Positions 16,981-25,014 of a stretch of DNA of 64,000 nucleotides are shown piece by piece. Position 1 is the first letter of the stretch. The number at the start of each line of letters is the position of its first letter. This DNA is from JAMLHH01 sp035515235 (lineage in GTDB: Bacteria > Bacteroidota > Bacteroidia > Chitinophagales > JADIYW01): the NCBI GenBank assembly GCA_035515235.1, contig DATJBS010000040.1, forward strand, positions 1 to 64,000, written 5' to 3'. Both the position numbers and the translations under genes were made by a program. The notes under the pieces were generated by a model. The model did not search any database and had not been told where the DNA came from. It was given only the letters and a program-made list of their open reading frames with translations.

Positions 16981-18586
16981 GGGGAAAAGAAATTACTCAG
17001 ACACACCAAGAGAAAATGAAGAGCACAAAGGGAAATTCTCTAAGCCTACATTTTATTCCACAGCCAAGAGAGAACGTACTTCTGAACCTCCGGGTGGAAA
17101 GAAATCAACATCAGATCGTTCATATACTCCACGTGAAGTAGGATCTAGTAGTAGACCAGAAGGAAGAAGAGATTTTTCAGATTCTCCAAGACAAAGTGAA
17201 GATAGAAGAGGCAAGTTCTCAAAACCATCTTGCGGTTCATCCAATAGAAGAGAGGGCTTTTCTGATCGTCCGTATACTCCACGTGAAGATAGATCTAGTA
17301 GTAGACCAGAAGGTAGAAGAGATTTTTCAGATACTCCAAGACAAAGTGAAGACAGAAGAGGCAAGTTCTCAAAACCATCCTTTGGTTCTTCTGACAGGAG
17401 AGAGCGTCCTAGTAATCGACCAGACGCAGAAAACAGAGAGCGTTCTGACAGGCCATTTACACCTCGTGATGAAAGACCAGGGTCTAGATTCACAGAGAGA
17501 ACTGAGGAAAAAAGAGGCTTTTCTTCTTCAAGACCAAGTGAGGAAAGAAGAGGTAAGTTTTCTAAACCTTCATTTGGTTCAAACGATAGAAGAGAACGTT
17601 CTTCAGATCGTCCTTATGAATCCCGCGAAGAAAAACCTCATCAAAAATCTTTTGATTCATCAGAAGGAAGAAGAGTATTTTCAGATTCTCCAAGACAAAG
17701 TGAAGATTCAAGAGATAAGTTTGCCAATAAATCATCTTATAAAAAAGCTGGAAGTAAAAGCACTTCAGCTGATTTGCCTTTTATTCCCGGCATGCCTAAA
17801 GTTCACAATCCTCATAAAATTGTAGAATCAAAGCCAGCACCAGTATTTTCAGACGAAGTAAGATTGAATAAATATATTGCTAATGCAGGCATAAGCTCAA
17901 GAAGAAAAGCAGATGAATTGATTTCTGAAGGATTGGTTCAGGTCAATGGAGTAGTGGTTCAAGAGATGGGTTTTAAAGTGAAACCTGAAGATATTGTTAC
18001 TTATGAAGGCAAGAAAGTTATCAATGAAAATAAGTTCTATATTTTATTAAATAAGCCGAAAGACTTCATCACAACTACATCAGACGAAAGAGGTAGAAAG
18101 ACGGTGATGGACTTGATTAAAACTGCTACTAAAGGAGCTAGAGTTTATCCAATTGGTCGATTAGATAGAAATACTACAGGATTGCTTCTTTTTACAAATG
18201 ATGGAGAATTAGCTCAGCATTTGTCACATCCAAGTACTAATGTGGTTAAAGTTTACCAAGCTGAATTGGATAAGCCTATCAAAAAAGAAGATTTACAAAC
18301 GATAAGAGACGGCGTAGAGTTAGAAGATGGCTTTGCTCAAGTAGATGAAATTGATATCACTACTCCTCAAGTAGATCCAAGATTTGTTGGAATAGCTATT
18401 CATAGTGGAAAAAACCGAATTGTCAGAAGGATATTCGAGCATGTCGGTTATGATGTTAAAGTCTTAGACAGAGTATCTTATGCAGGTTTGACTAAAAAAG
18501 ATTTACCTCGTGGAAAATGGAGATATATCACAGAAAAAGAGTTGGTATATCTTAAATATTTGACCGCTGGCGGTGTAAGAAGATAA
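16949..18586 (+). CDS. rluB: RluB/RsuA-family pseudouridine synthase with repetitive basic N-terminal extension
   Basis: The last 245 of 545 residues are a complete RsuA/RluB-type pseudouridine synthase: S4 RNA-binding domain at about 303-350 (RLNKYIANAGISSRRKADE), catalytic Asp406 in GRLDRNTTGLLLFTNDGE, and later SGKNRIVRRIFEHVGY. Such enzymes modify rRNA; RluB targets U2605 of 23S rRNA in E. coli. The first about 290 residues are low complexity, rich in Arg, Ser, Glu, Asp, Lys and Pro, built of imperfect repeats around FSDSPRQSEDRRGKFSKP and RPYTPRE. They are probably disordered and RNA-binding. The start is GTG at 16949, inside scpB. The rluB symbol is by similarity and could be rluE or rluF. 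Confidence 0.88.
   Translation: MKRKTSSNKTEGKRNYSDTPRENEEHKGKFSKPTFYSTAKRERTSEPPGGKKSTSDRSYTPREVGSSSRPEGRRDFSDSPRQSEDRRGKFSKPSCGSSNRREGFSDRPYTPREDRSSSRPEGRRDFSDTPRQSEDRRGKFSKPSFGSSDRRERPSNRPDAENRERSDRPFTPRDERPGSRFTERTEEKRGFSSSRPSEERRGKFSKPSFGSNDRRERSSDRPYESREEKPHQKSFDSSEGRRVFSDSPRQSEDSRDKFANKSSYKKAGSKSTSADLPFIPGMPKVHNPHKIVESKPAPVFSDEVRLNKYIANAGISSRRKADELISEGLVQVNGVVVQEMGFKVKPEDIVTYEGKKVINENKFYILLNKPKDFITTTSDERGRKTVMDLIKTATKGARVYPIGRLDRNTTGLLLFTNDGELAQHLSHPSTNVVKVYQAELDKPIKKEDLQTIRDGVELEDGFAQVDEIDITTPQVDPRFVGIAIHSGKNRIVRRIFEHVGYDVKVLDRVSYAGLTKKDLPRGKWRYITEKELVYLKYLTAGGVRR
17100..17720 (+). repeat. Imperfect ~150-bp tandem repeats inside the pseudouridine synthase gene
   Basis: The stretch starting at 17161 (GAAGAAGAGATTTTTCAGAT...) recurs almost unchanged at 17311, a period of 150 bases, and degraded copies follow around 17515-17590 and 17665-17720. 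The period is a multiple of three, so copy changes would keep the frame. The encoded unit is about 50 residues, Arg/Ser-rich. Confidence 0.75.
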
Positions 18587-18600
18587 AAAAGGCATTATTT

Positions 18601-18650
18601 AAAAAACCGTAGTGTTAATGAATGCATTAACTCTACGGTTTTTTTATTTA
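18601..18650. terminator. Bidirectional terminator between rluB and the oxygenase gene
   Basis: A 17-bp stem AAACCGTAGTGTTAATG / CATTAACTCTACGGTTT with one mismatch and loop AATG is flanked by A runs on the left and T runs on the right. It can end transcription from both convergent genes. Confidence 0.85.
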
Positions 18651-18661
18651 ATATGTTATAA

Positions 18662-19609
18662 TTATTTTTTCAAACCAATTTCTCTCAATCTTTCATCCAG
18701 ATATTCTCCAGCAGTAATAGGCTCGAAAGCAATTGGATTATTTTCAGTGATACAGTCTTCTAGACAATCTAAAGGCATTTCACTTCTAGGATGTAAGAAG
18801 AATGGAATAGAGTATCTATGAGTGCCCCACAGCTCTCTAGGTGGATTGACCACTCTATGAGTTGTAGATCTTAAAACATTATTTGTCAATCTCTGAAGCA
18901 TATCTCCGACATTGACCACAATCTGACCTGGACCAGCTTTCACATCTACCCATTTGCCTTCTCTAGTGAGCAATTGGAGACCATCAGCAGAGGCGCCGAC
19001 TAGAAGAGTAATTAGATTGATATCTTCATGCTGTTCGGCACGTATAGCGTTTTTAGGTTCGTTTATAATTGGTGGATAATGAATCGCTCTCAAAATACTA
19101 TTGCCATTTTTGATTTTAGGTGCAAAGTAATTTTCATCAATATCTAGATAATTAGCTATTGCTCTTAATAAGTGAGCGCCTGCTCTTTCAAAGCTTTTAT
19201 ACAAATCTTTTCCAACAGCATTGAAGCCTTCTAATTCAGATACATCCATATTATCTGGATAATCAGCTTTAGGCATGACTTCGCCTTCCACATATTGACC
19301 TATTTGCCAAAATTCTTTTAAATCAGGAACTTCACTCTGTTTTGCTTTTTCTCTTCCAAAAGAAGTATAGCCTCTTTGACCAGCAAATTCTGGAACTTCA
19401 TATTGAAGTTTCTTTTCTACAGGTAGTGCAAAAAACTGCTCCACTAATTGATAGAAATTTGAAATAGTTTCATCTGTTATACCGTGACCTTCTACAGCTA
19501 CGAATCCTATAGTTTCATAAGCTTTGCCTAATGCTTGTACAAAAGCAGCTTTTTTAGAAGTGTCTCCTGAGATATAATCCTGAAGATTGACGACGGGTAC
19601 TATGCTCAT
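18662..19609 (-). CDS. 2-oxoglutarate/Fe(II)-dependent oxygenase, isopenicillin N synthase-like
   Basis: This 315-residue jelly-roll oxygenase has the N-terminal DIOX_N segment (GFVAVEGHGI) in the first 110 residues. The iron triad is His194 and Asp196 (EQHEDINL) plus His251 (STTHRVVNP), and Arg265/Ser267 in RYS bind the 2-oxoglutarate carboxylate. The fold is shared with plant gibberellin oxidases and isopenicillin N synthase; the substrate cannot be read from sequence. A paralogue at 62706-63692 has the same arrangement. The gene stands alone, divergent from the DUF4292 lipoprotein across 229 bases, and converges on rluB with the shared terminator between. Confidence 0.88.
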   Translation of the reverse strand: MSIVPVVNLQDYISGDTSKKAAFVQALGKAYETIGFVAVEGHGITDETISNFYQLVEQFFALPVEKKLQYEVPEFAGQRGYTSFGREKAKQSEVPDLKEFWQIGQYVEGEVMPKADYPDNMDVSELEGFNAVGKDLYKSFERAGAHLLRAIANYLDIDENYFAPKIKNGNSILRAIHYPPIINEPKNAIRAEQHEDINLITLLVGASADGLQLLTREGKWVDVKAGPGQIVVNVGDMLQRLTNNVLRSTTHRVVNPPRELWGTHRYSIPFFLHPRSEMPLDCLEDCITENNPIAFEPITAGEYLDERLREIGLKK

Positions 19610-19838
19610 ATAAATATATTATTTGATTGAAATGGATAATTTGAATATTATATACCTCAGCTAAAGTTAGCAACTATTTTAAATTAATTGATAAGTTGTT
19701 AATTTTAGATAAGTCTTCTTTGCATAAATAGCTATCTAGATTTTAAATAAAACTTGGCATCTTTTTTTATTGAATATTATTCATGTTCAACTTAATTCAA
19801 GTAAGTAATTTTATTTTTTAATCTTTGCAATAATCGTC

Positions 19839-20624
19839 ATGAATTTCAATAAGTACATCATATTTTCCATTCTTTTTATTGTAAGTTTTTCTTCTTGTAA
19901 GAAAAAGATAAAATTAGATTTTGCATCTACTCCAGATGTCATCACAGGCAGTAGCTCTATCTCAGATTATATGAGTCCGGCAGACTCTGTTATTTTAGAT
20001 TTTAAATATTTACAAGCCAAAATGAAAACCAATGCTACCTTAAATGGTAAAGCTCAAGGTTTCAATGCGCTATTGAGATGGGAAAAAGGAGAGAAGATTT
20101 GGATGTCGATGAGTTTGTTTGGAATTGAGGGCGTAAGAGCTTTGGTAGATAGGAATAGCATTCAGTGGATAGACAAATTTAATGGCGAATATCATTATTT
20201 GCCTATGAGCAAGACTGCTTCTATTTTAAAAATGGATTTGGACTTTGATGCTCTTGAGCGACTGCTTTTAGGGCTTCCCGTGATAAAAGATACCATCCCA
20301 ATGGAGGTCACTACTTCCGAAGAATGGATTAAATTATACACTATTCATCCTAATGGATACACTTCAAGCGCTATTTTTAACAAAATCAACAATATGTTGA
20401 TAGAATACCAAGCAAATAATGCTTCACAAGAGCGAAATTTAATAGCTAAATACGGTGATGTCAGAAAAATAGGTGAAAAGCAGTTTGCTTTTGATAGATC
20501 GGTGAATATTTCTCAAGGCAATAGTTCTTTTGAAATGGAATCGAAAATTTCTGATATTGTTATATTAAATGAGCTGAGTTTTCCGTTTGAGATATCGAGT
20601 AGTTTAAAAAGAATTGTGTATTGA
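19839..20624 (+). CDS. DUF4292-family lipoprotein, LolB-like
   Basis: This 261-residue lipoprotein has a signal sequence ending in a lipobox (SFSSC, Cys20). The body matches the Bacteroidota DUF4292 pattern: alternating beta strands such as GFNALLRWEKGEKIWMSM, then SLFGIEGVRALVDR. Strand order and the 'plain polar strand, then hydrophobic LFG' pattern recall LolB, the outer-membrane acceptor for lipoproteins. That likeness is my inference and needs a structural comparison. It overlaps the EnvC-like gene by four bases, so the two are coupled and may act together at the envelope. Confidence 0.72.
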   Translation: MNFNKYIIFSILFIVSFSSCKKKIKLDFASTPDVITGSSSISDYMSPADSVILDFKYLQAKMKTNATLNGKAQGFNALLRWEKGEKIWMSMSLFGIEGVRALVDRNSIQWIDKFNGEYHYLPMSKTASILKMDLDFDALERLLLGLPVIKDTIPMEVTTSEEWIKLYTIHPNGYTSSAIFNKINNMLIEYQANNASQERNLIAKYGDVRKIGEKQFAFDRSVNISQGNSSFEMESKISDIVILNELSFPFEISSSLKRIVY

Positions 20625-21934
20625 AAAAGTTTCTGTCCTTCATATTAATATTGACTTGCTTGCCTGTCTTGCTGATGGGTCAAGATCAAAAAGCATTAGA
20701 GAAAAAAAGAAAGAAACTGGAAAGTGAAATTAGCCAGACTCAGAAAGCTATACAGCAAACTCAACAGACTAGAGATAACTCTTTGAAAGAAATTGTAAAT
20801 CTTGAGAAACAGATACAATTACGTAAAGAATTGATTGAAAATACTACAAAAGAAGTTAAAGGATTTAGTACTCAAATCAATCAAATTTCTGGTGAATTGA
20901 AAGTTTTAGAAAAAAACTTAGAATTGCTCAGACAAAATTATGGTATTGCGATTTATGGCACTTATAAGTCCTATAGAATGGCGGACCAATTGATGTTTAT
21001 TGCAAGTTCAAAATCTTTCTCAGATGCTTTAAGAAAGTTGAATTATTTAAGGAAAGTAGGAGATTATAGAAAATCTCAAGTAGATGAAATTGTAGCTACT
21101 CAATTAGATATCAATAACAAGCTTGCTTTAATTCAAGAGAAGAAAAATAAACAAGAGAGTTTATTATCTCAACAGAAAAAGCAAGAAACAGAATTGACTA
21201 AAAATAGATCTCAGAAAGCTACTTTAGTTGATCAGTTGAAAGTGAAAGAGTCTAAACTGAATGTAGAGTTAAATACTAAAAGAAGAGAAGCCGAAAAGCT
21301 CAATGCTCAGATTCAGGCGATTATTGCTAAAGAAATTGAGCGTCAACGTAAGTTAGAAGAAGAAAGGAAAAGAAAAGAGGCTGAAGCTGCTGCAGCCGCT
21401 GCCGCTGCAAAGGAAAGAGAAAAAGCAAAAACTCCTTCTACAACTACACCTAAAGAGACAAAGACTCCTACTACCACGACCAAAACACCTGTCTATACGA
21501 CTACTCCCGAAGTAGCTAAATTATCTTCCTCATTTGCTGCTAATAAAGGCAAATTGCCTTGGCCAGTGGAAAGAGGTACAGTTTCTAGAGGGTATGGCCC
21601 TTATAAACATCCAGTATATGGTGGAGATATGGACAATAAAGGGATAGATATTAAAACCGAAAGGAATGCAAGTGTAAGATCTGTATTTGAAGGTAAAGTG
21701 ATCAGTGTAGTTAATAATCCTATCTATAAAAATGCTGTCATCATTAGTCATGGAGACTTCTTTACGGTGTATACTAAACTTGAAAGTGTGAATGTTTCAA
21801 AAGGACAGACTATCAATGCTAAGCAAATTATAGGCAAAGTATATACGGATCAAGACACTAACGAAACAGAAATACACTTTGAATTGTGGCAAGGTAATGC
21901 TACACAGAATCCTGCTTATTGGATTGCTCGCTAG
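20621..21934 (+). CDS. EnvC-like murein hydrolase activator (coiled coil plus degenerate LytM domain)
   Basis: This exported protein of 437 residues has a signal peptide ending near LMGQ (about 20), coiled coils at about 25-115 and 155-270, an Ala-run (AAAAAAAA), and a Thr/Pro-rich linker. A C-terminal M23/LytM domain spans about 310-437. The zinc site is incomplete: the usual HxG(I/D)D is KGIDIKTE, and the usual HxH pair reads YTKL, while ISHGD and IHFELW persist. EnvC and NlpD have likewise lost catalytic residues and activate amidases instead of cutting peptidoglycan, so an activator role at division is likely. The start codon is TTG at 20621, overlapping the previous stop as TTGA. Confidence 0.85.
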   Translation: MKKFLSFILILTCLPVLLMGQDQKALEKKRKKLESEISQTQKAIQQTQQTRDNSLKEIVNLEKQIQLRKELIENTTKEVKGFSTQINQISGELKVLEKNLELLRQNYGIAIYGTYKSYRMADQLMFIASSKSFSDALRKLNYLRKVGDYRKSQVDEIVATQLDINNKLALIQEKKNKQESLLSQQKKQETELTKNRSQKATLVDQLKVKESKLNVELNTKRREAEKLNAQIQAIIAKEIERQRKLEEERKRKEAEAAAAAAAAKEREKAKTPSTTTPKETKTPTTTTKTPVYTTTPEVAKLSSSFAANKGKLPWPVERGTVSRGYGPYKHPVYGGDMDNKGIDIKTERNASVRSVFEGKVISVVNNPIYKNAVIISHGDFFTVYTKLESVNVSKGQTINAKQIIGKVYTDQDTNETEIHFELWQGNATQNPAYWIAR

Positions 21935-21994
21935 AAGTTGAAAAGTGTTTTAGTGTAATTCGACCTCGAGAAAATCATTCACTGCATTTCGACA

Positions 21995-22086
21995 CTTCGA
22001 GAAGCTCAGTGACCACACTTCGACAATCTCATTGACCACACTTCGACGAGCTCATTGACCACACTTCGACGAGCTCAGTGACCACA
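21995..22086. repeat. Tandem array of four 23-bp units (CTTCGACGAGCTCAGTGACC...)
   Basis: Units at 21995-22017, 22018-22040, 22041-22063 and 22064-22086 differ at only a few positions, and a degraded unit lies at about 21958-21990. The unit contains GAGCTC and the TTCGAC...CTCAGTGACC words that occur as dispersed intergenic repeats in many Bacteroidota (from memory). There are no spacers, so it is not CRISPR. It fills the gap between the convergent EnvC-like and flippase genes. Confidence 0.8.
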
Positions 22087-22151
22087 ACTAACTCAATAAG
22101 CTAGCTCTTTTCAAGTTTGCATTATAAAGTCCAATGTAGTATCGAGCGGCT

Positions 22152-23588
22152 CTAATGGATTTTTAAAGCCAAAGTTTCCTTACTAATAATCTTTAATAAG
22201 TAGGCAATAACCAAGCTGCTTGTGCCACTTATCCCAAGAGCTATGAGCCAGAATAGTCCAGTTTGATATAATAGATAATTCATAGCATAGACTACCAAAA
22301 GGAAAGAGATGGATTGCAAGATGAATTGGTAATGGACTTTTAGTTCAAATAAATAAAAGACAGCGAATCCATATACTATCAACATGAAAACTTGAGTGCT
22401 TACTGTAGCTATTGATGCGCCCAATGCTCCATATTGAGGTATGAAAAAGTAATTTATTGCAATATTCATCAAGCTCGCAATAATCAAACTTGGAATCATC
22501 ACTTTAAAACTTTTGTTGGCTGTCAATAAAGGACCTAATACATATAATAATCCGACAGGAATAAAATTCAATAGCAATACAGTAAATATTTCACTGCTAT
22601 AAGTGGGGTCATCATTAGGGTAAAGCGTATGTATGATTTCTTTTGAAAAAATAGTTCCACCTATTACAATTGGGACAATGATGGTGAACATCAGTCCGAA
22701 TCCTTGTCGCAGTACTTGTTGGATGTGGTCTATTTGTTTTAAACGGTATGCAAATAATGGTAATAGGACTCCCGCGACGATATATCCAATATTATTAACG
22801 GACTCTAAGATTCTATAACTTTGAGCATAAATGGCTGATTCTTTCGCACCGTTTTTGAGCATCTGTTCTATCATGACGGTGTCGATTCTGTAATAAATAG
22901 TCATTAAAAAATAAATCAATGCAAAAGGCACAGCTTTTAATAGAATACTTTTAAATAAAACTTTATCAAATCTCCACACAAAAGAATCCGCTAATTTTAA
23001 ATTAAAATAGACGCAAAAAATAGCCGATATAGTCATAGATATTGTCTGAATCCAAATGAAGTTTTGAATACTTAAATCTATCCAAGGAATAGCAGGGAAA
23101 AACATCAAAGTACTTAAAATGACCATTAAGGATTTATCGATTACTGATAAAAATGCATCCTTTATGAAAAGTCGATGTGCGCTAATATTAGAACGCAAGA
23201 AAACTATAAAGGATAAAATAATTTGATTGATAATCAACCATCCAAAATACTTCTGTTCAGAATATCCTAATAAATATCCTACGAAAACGGTCAGTATAAC
23301 ATAAGCAATGGTCAAAACTAATTTGGCAGATAGCATTCCAGGAAGCAGTTGCTTAAACTTTGAATTATCTGCAGCTATTTCGGTTTGGTTGAAGTTTTGA
23401 AGTCCAAAGTCAAGTAAGATTTGGAAAATATAGACATAGTTGAAAATGGCAAAGTAGAGTCCATATTCTTCGCCGCCTATCTGATTTTGTACAGACCTAT
23501 CTATACCAAATACCCAAATAGGTTTGATAATAAAATTGACTATTAATGCAAATAATGTATTGAATAGAAAGGACTGACGAAGACTCAT
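22152..23588 (-). CDS. Polysaccharide flippase / oligosaccharide translocase (MVF-MATE fold)
   Basis: This 478-residue integral membrane protein has about 12-14 predicted helices and no signal peptide. The N-terminal part (GGEEYGLYFAIFNYVYIFQ) and the middle IYYRIDTVMIEQM with AQSYRILE are typical of the Wzx-like polysaccharide biosynthesis family. Such proteins flip lipid-linked sugars across the inner membrane. Cargo is unknown, as no glycosyltransferases are nearby. The start is nine bases after the end of the aminotransferase gene on the same strand, which suggests a shared transcript without an obvious common pathway. Confidence 0.85.
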   Translation of the reverse strand: MSLRQSFLFNTLFALIVNFIIKPIWVFGIDRSVQNQIGGEEYGLYFAIFNYVYIFQILLDFGLQNFNQTEIAADNSKFKQLLPGMLSAKLVLTIAYVILTVFVGYLLGYSEQKYFGWLIINQIILSFIVFLRSNISAHRLFIKDAFLSVIDKSLMVILSTLMFFPAIPWIDLSIQNFIWIQTISMTISAIFCVYFNLKLADSFVWRFDKVLFKSILLKAVPFALIYFLMTIYYRIDTVMIEQMLKNGAKESAIYAQSYRILESVNNIGYIVAGVLLPLFAYRLKQIDHIQQVLRQGFGLMFTIIVPIVIGGTIFSKEIIHTLYPNDDPTYSSEIFTVLLLNFIPVGLLYVLGPLLTANKSFKVMIPSLIIASLMNIAINYFFIPQYGALGASIATVSTQVFMLIVYGFAVFYLFELKVHYQFILQSISFLLVVYAMNYLLYQTGLFWLIALGISGTSSLVIAYLLKIISKETLALKIH

Positions 23589-23597
23589 AAATTATTT

Positions 23598-24788
23598 TTA
23601 GGAATACACTTCGTCTAATGCTGATATAATCACTTCACAAGCAAAAACAATTTCTTCTTCTTGGATAATGAGTGGTGGTGCTATTCTTATAGCATTGGGT
23701 TCGAAAAGGAACCAATCTGTCAATACTCCTCTTCGAATACAAGCATGCATGACTTTTTGCAGATTTTCAAAACTATCTAAATGTACTGCCATCATTAATC
23801 CTTTGTGTGTTATTTTTTGGATAGCATGATGTTGAAGGTGTTCTAAGAATATTTTTTCCTTGCTAGCTACTTCTTTGATATAATCTTCTCTGAGTAATAC
23901 TTGAAGATTTGCTAAAGCTGCAGCACAGCTTACAGGATGCCCGCCAAAAGTAGTGATGTGTCCTAATACAGGGTCGTGACTCAAAGAAGACATGATTTCT
24001 GTAGAAGAAATAAATGCTCCTATCGGCATTCCGCCGCCAAAACCTTTTGCCAAAAGTAGAATATCGGGAACAATCTCTACATCTTCAAATGCAAACATGC
24101 GACCAGTACGACCACAGCCCGTCTGAATTTCATCTAAGACTAATAATGTTCCTGTTTCATTACAACGTTCTCTTAAAGCTTGCATATAGTTTTTGGAAGG
24201 TACTGTCACGCCACTCTCTGCTTGTACCGGGTCAATAAATACTGCAGCAGTTTGTTCTGTAATTAAAGAGAGGTCTTCCAGACTATTGTAAGTCAATCTT
24301 TTAATTCCAGGTAATAATGGTCTAAACTGATTGCGCCAATATTCATCTCCAAGCATACTCAAGGCTCCTTGTGTACTTCCGTGATAGGCATTGTGAAAGC
24401 TTGCAATTTCATGTCTGCCAGTATATCTCTTAGCTAATTTCATTGCGCCTTCTACGGCTTCTGTACCCGAATTAGTAAAATAGACTTGTTGTAAAGTGTC
24501 GGGTAAAATACTTGTCAAAAGTTTTGCTAGTTCAACCTGAGGAGACAGGAGTAATTCTCCATAAACTAAGGTATGCATGAAAGTTTGAGCTTGATTTTGA
24601 ACGGCTTTTACAATCTCAGGATGACAATGTCCTAAATTGCTCACGCTGATTCCTGCGATGAGGTCCATCCATTTTTCTCCGTTTTTTCCATACAGCCACA
24701 TCCCCTCGGCTCTTTCTACTTCTAGTAATAAAGGGTTTTCGCTGGTTTGGGCAATATGTTTTAGAAATATTTGTCTTTCAGAAAGCAT
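23598..24788 (-). CDS. Class III PLP-dependent aminotransferase
   Basis: This 396-residue fold-type I aminotransferase belongs to the ornithine/acetylornithine group. The PLP lysine is Lys248 in LLLAKGFGGGMPIGAF, the acidic residue contacting the pyridine nitrogen is Asp219 in LVLDEIQTGCGRTG, and the phosphate-binding NSGTEAVEGA is at 106-115. Possible substrates include ornithine, acetylornithine, 4-aminobutyrate and lysine; no pathway neighbours narrow this down. The upstream side carries a repeat element and a terminator belonging to the thiolase gene. It is the first gene of a two-gene unit with the flippase. Confidence 0.87.
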   Translation of the reverse strand: MLSERQIFLKHIAQTSENPLLLEVERAEGMWLYGKNGEKWMDLIAGISVSNLGHCHPEIVKAVQNQAQTFMHTLVYGELLLSPQVELAKLLTSILPDTLQQVYFTNSGTEAVEGAMKLAKRYTGRHEIASFHNAYHGSTQGALSMLGDEYWRNQFRPLLPGIKRLTYNSLEDLSLITEQTAAVFIDPVQAESGVTVPSKNYMQALRERCNETGTLLVLDEIQTGCGRTGRMFAFEDVEIVPDILLLAKGFGGGMPIGAFISSTEIMSSLSHDPVLGHITTFGGHPVSCAAALANLQVLLREDYIKEVASKEKIFLEHLQHHAIQKITHKGLMMAVHLDSFENLQKVMHACIRRGVLTDWFLFEPNAIRIAPPLIIQEEEIVFACEVIISALDEVYS

Positions 24789-24891
24789 AGCGCAAAGATA
24801 GGAGAAAATTGAGTTGGATGAATTTATAACAATCTTTTTTCTCTATGCGACAATGGGAGAGGGATAGAATGGAGTATCACCTGAATAGCCT

Positions 24892-24949
24892 CGGGTTTTA
24901 ACCCGTGGAAATGAGAGAAGACGAAATGAAAGCCCGACCCGAAGGGGCT
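24892..24949. repeat. Two-hairpin intergenic repeat (REP-like)
   Basis: CGGGTTTTAACCCG (24892-24905) and AGCCCGACCCGAAGGGGCT (24931-24949) form two short GC-rich hairpins separated by 25 bases, a clear GC contrast with the AT-rich surroundings. This paired arrangement resembles REP/BIME elements mobilised by REP-associated tyrosine transposases. No such transposase is in the window and I see no second copy here. Confidence 0.6.
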
Positions 24950-24953
24950 CCCC

Positions 24954-24988
24954 CAAAATAAAAAAGACTGCCTTTGCAGACAGTCTTT
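24954..24988 (-). terminator. Terminator of the thiolase gene
   Basis: AAAGACTG (24963-24970) and CAGTCTTT (24981-24988) form a stem with a ten-base loop. On the minus strand the stem is followed by a T-run (A run at 24954-24965 on the plus strand). It lies 27 bases after the thiolase stop. Confidence 0.75.
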
Positions 24989-25014
24989 GAAAATTATTTT
25001 AAAGTTGTATTCAA

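Noticed and set aside
17196..17825. 209-codon plus-strand frame in the repeat region
   Set aside because: It overlaps the confirmed pseudouridine synthase frame and remains open only through the biased repeat codons.
21995..22086. Tandem 23-bp repeats as a CRISPR array
   Set aside because: The units are directly joined with no spacers, and no cas genes are in the window.
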